A DNA stretch of 14,774 nucleotides from the NCBI GenBank assembly GCA_012965485.1, contig DTSF01000084.1, positions 1 through 14,774 on the forward strand, written 5' to 3'. The notes under the pieces are model-generated. The model searched no databases. It was given only the letters and a program-made list of their open reading frames with translations, and was not told the origin of the DNA. This DNA comes from Dehalococcoidia bacterium (GTDB lineage: Bacteria > Chloroflexota > Dehalococcoidia > SAR202 > UBA826). Positions within the stretch are counted from its first letter, which is position 1. Each line of letters starts with the position of its first letter. This document shows, in pieces, positions 13,024-14,774 of the stretch. A program made the translations under genes and the position numbers.

Positions 13024-13982
13024 TAACTAAGCGAAGCGCCTGTTGCGTCGGTGTATATGCTGTAAATTGAGCGACTTGCTGTAATAAATAAACGATTGCG
13101 TTTGTGTCCCCCAAATGTAAGGTTGGACGGTACTTCCGGTAAATATATCCTACCAATTAAGGCGGATGAATCGTTATATATCGTTATAGAATTAGTTCCT
13201 CGCTGAGCAGATGCCCACAGATTTCCGTCAGTATCACAGCGCATACCGTCTGTTGAATCCTCACCTGTCTCTGTAAAAATTTTCCCTTCGCCTAAGCTGT
13301 CTCCATTGTTTGACACTTGATAAACATAAATAGCATTAGGGTTATTTGAGCCAGAATCTGATACATAAAGGTACGTGAAATCTGGTGAGAAACAAAGTCC
13401 GTTGGGACGGACAAGACCTGCGGCTTTTACTTCTACTGCTCCTGAAGAAGGGTCAACTCTATACACCGCGGTTGGTAATTCAGGTTCAGATCGGTCCCCT
13501 TCATAATTATTTAAAATCCCATATCCAGGGTCCGTAAACCAAATTGCACCATCTTTATGAATTGCAACATCATTAGGGGCATTTAGTTTTGAATTTTCAA
13601 AAGAGTCTGCAATTATGGTGATTGACCCGTCAAATTCTGTTCTAGTGACCCTTCTAGTTAGATGCTCGCAGGTGATGAGCCTACCCAAGTTGTCTCTTGC
13701 GTTGCCGTTAGCGTTATAGGACGGATCACGATATTCACTAACGATTCCGGTTTCTTCTGTCCATCTCAGGATCCTATTATTTGGTATATCACTGAATAGA
13801 AGATATCTTCCATCACCAAACCACGCTGGTCCTTCGGTCCATCTACAGCCCGTATAAAGGCGTTCCATTCCAGCATTTCCGAGAACATAGCGTTTGAAAC
13901 TTTCATCTATCACCTCTACAAAAGGTTCTGGATATGGGGTGGTATCTTTTTCCCAATTTCTTACGGTACTATTTATATTCAT
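13023..13982 (-). CDS. SMP-30/gluconolactonase-family lactonase
   Basis: The 319-residue protein has a six-bladed beta-propeller pattern. Seen: WTEGPAW with Glu50; NAPNDVA with Asn137; VRPNGLCFSPD with Asn194; and DSTDGMRCD with Asp245. These are the expected divalent-metal ligands of SMP-30 and gluconolactonases, followed by DGNLWASA and LTFGG blocks usual for the group. It should open a sugar-derived lactone to the aldonic acid. No signal peptide is visible, suggesting a cytosolic enzyme. The ATG at 13982 has AAGGA ten bases upstream. It is convergent with the large hydrolase and divergent from the MFS gene, with 164 bases between. Substrate cannot be read from sequence; a dehydrogenase and a broken acid-sugar dehydratase nearby fit the same pathway type. 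Confidence 0.92.
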   Translation of the reverse strand: MNINSTVRNWEKDTTPYPEPFVEVIDESFKRYVLGNAGMERLYTGCRWTEGPAWFGDGRYLLFSDIPNNRILRWTEETGIVSEYRDPSYNANGNARDNLGRLITCEHLTRRVTRTEFDGSITIIADSFENSKLNAPNDVAIHKDGAIWFTDPGYGILNNYEGDRSEPELPTAVYRVDPSSGAVEVKAAGLVRPNGLCFSPDFTYLYVSDSGSNNPNAIYVYQVSNNGDSLGEGKIFTETGEDSTDGMRCDTDGNLWASAQRGTNSITIYNDSSALIGRIYLPEVPSNLTFGGHKRNRLFITASRSIYSIYTDATGASLS

Positions 13983-14146
13983 GAAATTGAATTCCTTATG
14001 TATAGGTCGATCATGAGACTGTGGGTGGTAAATTTTTTAGTAGAGACTAATTCCAAAGGGAATCAAAAATATCCAGGGCAGTTCCATTTTATCCAAATAA
14101 CTGACCTCGGCAAGTTTATTACACAGAACAGATAGGGTGAAGTATT

Positions 14147-14774
14147 TTGAATAAGTCGAAAAGCGAGACGCCGAAACTTTATTATGGTTGGCTGGTTCTT
14201 GCCGTGTGCTTCTTTGTTTTGATGTGTTCATCCGGTGTTCGGTCCAGTATGGGTGTTTTTATAACTCCAATGGAGGTGGATATGCAGTGGGGCCGAAACG
14301 AGATTACCAGGGTACTTTCTTTGGGAATATTTGTTGGGGCTCTGTCCTTTATATTAATGGGCTATCTTTATGATAAATATGGTGGCCGAAGGGTGATATC
14401 GGCTGCTCTAATAATGGTCGGTATATCTGTCTTTTTACTAAGCCGGGTCAACTCCATTTTTGGATTAATTTTGATATACGGGATACTTGGAAGTTTTGCA
14501 TCTAGTGGTGCTTCTTTTGTAACTATCCACTCTTTACTGGCAAAATGGTTCTACAGACGGAGAGCCTTAGCTATGAGCTTGTCTGCTGCCGGAGGGTCTA
14601 TCGGTCCTTTGTTGTTTGCACCATTTTGTGCGTTTCTGATAGAAGCTTCTGATTGGAGGACCGCATTTTTATTCATAGGTGGAATGGTTTTGTTTATAGG
14701 AGCTCCTTTGTCGGCTCTTTTCCTAAGAGATGATCCCCTTGGCCAGATTCCAGATAGTGAAAGGGATGATCCCG
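14147..14774 (+). CDS. MFS transporter, N-terminal part (cut by window end)
   Basis: From TTG 14147, with AGGGTGA (14134-14140) six bases upstream, 209 codons run open to the window edge, so the 3' half is missing. Seen: hydrophobic segments near residues 12-30, 53-73, 83-99, 104-122, 138-160 and 166-184, which would be the first six helices. Between helices 2 and 3 is GYLYDKYGGRR (72-82), the major-facilitator motif A with Asp76 and Arg81/82. The sequence style (YYGWLVLAVCFFV, AAGGSIGP) resembles the oxalate/formate and monocarboxylate subgroup. It would carry a small organic anion across the inner membrane. It is divergent from the lactonase, suggesting a shared control region and a related substrate. 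Subfamily is uncertain without the C-terminal half. Confidence 0.9.
   Translation, partial: MNKSKSETPKLYYGWLVLAVCFFVLMCSSGVRSSMGVFITPMEVDMQWGRNEITRVLSLGIFVGALSFILMGYLYDKYGGRRVISAALIMVGISVFLLSRVNSIFGLILIYGILGSFASSGASFVTIHSLLAKWFYRRRALAMSLSAAGGSIGPLLFAPFCAFLIEASDWRTAFLFIGGMVLFIGAPLSALFLRDDPLGQIPDSERDDP

Noticed and set aside
1..14774. tRNA, rRNA, CRISPR array, transposase, integrase or attachment site
   Set aside because: No cloverleaf-like segments, repeat-spacer patterns, transposase motifs or flanking direct repeats were recognised by eye on either strand.

Overview
This looks like a bacterial chromosome fragment of moderate GC content with short intergenic gaps, several tightly packed operons and Shine-Dalgarno-led genes. 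At least five starts appear to be TTG. The gene mix combines a FabL-type enoyl reductase and MaoC-type dehydratases with an enolase-superfamily gene, an Abhydrolase_10-like hydrolase, NIPSNAP, SMP-30 lactonase and MFS genes. It recalls uncultured marine Chloroflexota (SAR202 / Dehalococcoidia-like). That placement is an inference from gene content and is not proven by the window.

Left part (1-1728, + strand). A 59-residue zinc-ribbon protein is followed by an A-type iron-sulfur carrier (IscA/ErpA/SufA family) and, 12 bases later, a YgfZ/Iba57-like folate-binding protein. The last two form a probable Fe-S maturation operon with a good sigma-70-like promoter at 340-368.

Centre left (1729-5188, - strand). 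Five genes run right to left: a HadA-like hotdog protein, a HadB-like MaoC dehydratase, PlsX, FabG and a FabL-type enoyl-ACP reductase. Together they cover ketoreduction, dehydration and enoyl reduction of type II fatty acid synthesis, plus the first step (acyl-phosphate formation) towards phospholipid. No condensing enzyme or ACP is present here.

Centre (5189-8104). A 228-base divergent intergenic region separates this operon from seryl-tRNA synthetase (+). A single-domain cupin follows serS. A metallo-beta-lactamase-fold protein of the MJ0301-like type lies tail to tail with the cupin.

Right part (8105-14774). This is a catabolic-looking region: a zinc-type medium-chain dehydrogenase closed by a strong intrinsic terminator; a galactonate-dehydratase-like enolase-superfamily gene broken by one nonsense codon and two -1 frameshifts; a NIPSNAP protein; a large alpha/beta hydrolase; an SMP-30/gluconolactonase-like lactonase (- strand); and a divergently transcribed MFS transporter cut by the window end. 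Dehydrogenase, lactonase, acid dehydratase and transporter are the parts of a non-phosphorylative sugar oxidation route, but here the dehydratase is disrupted. No rRNA, tRNA, CRISPR array, transposase or phage gene was seen.
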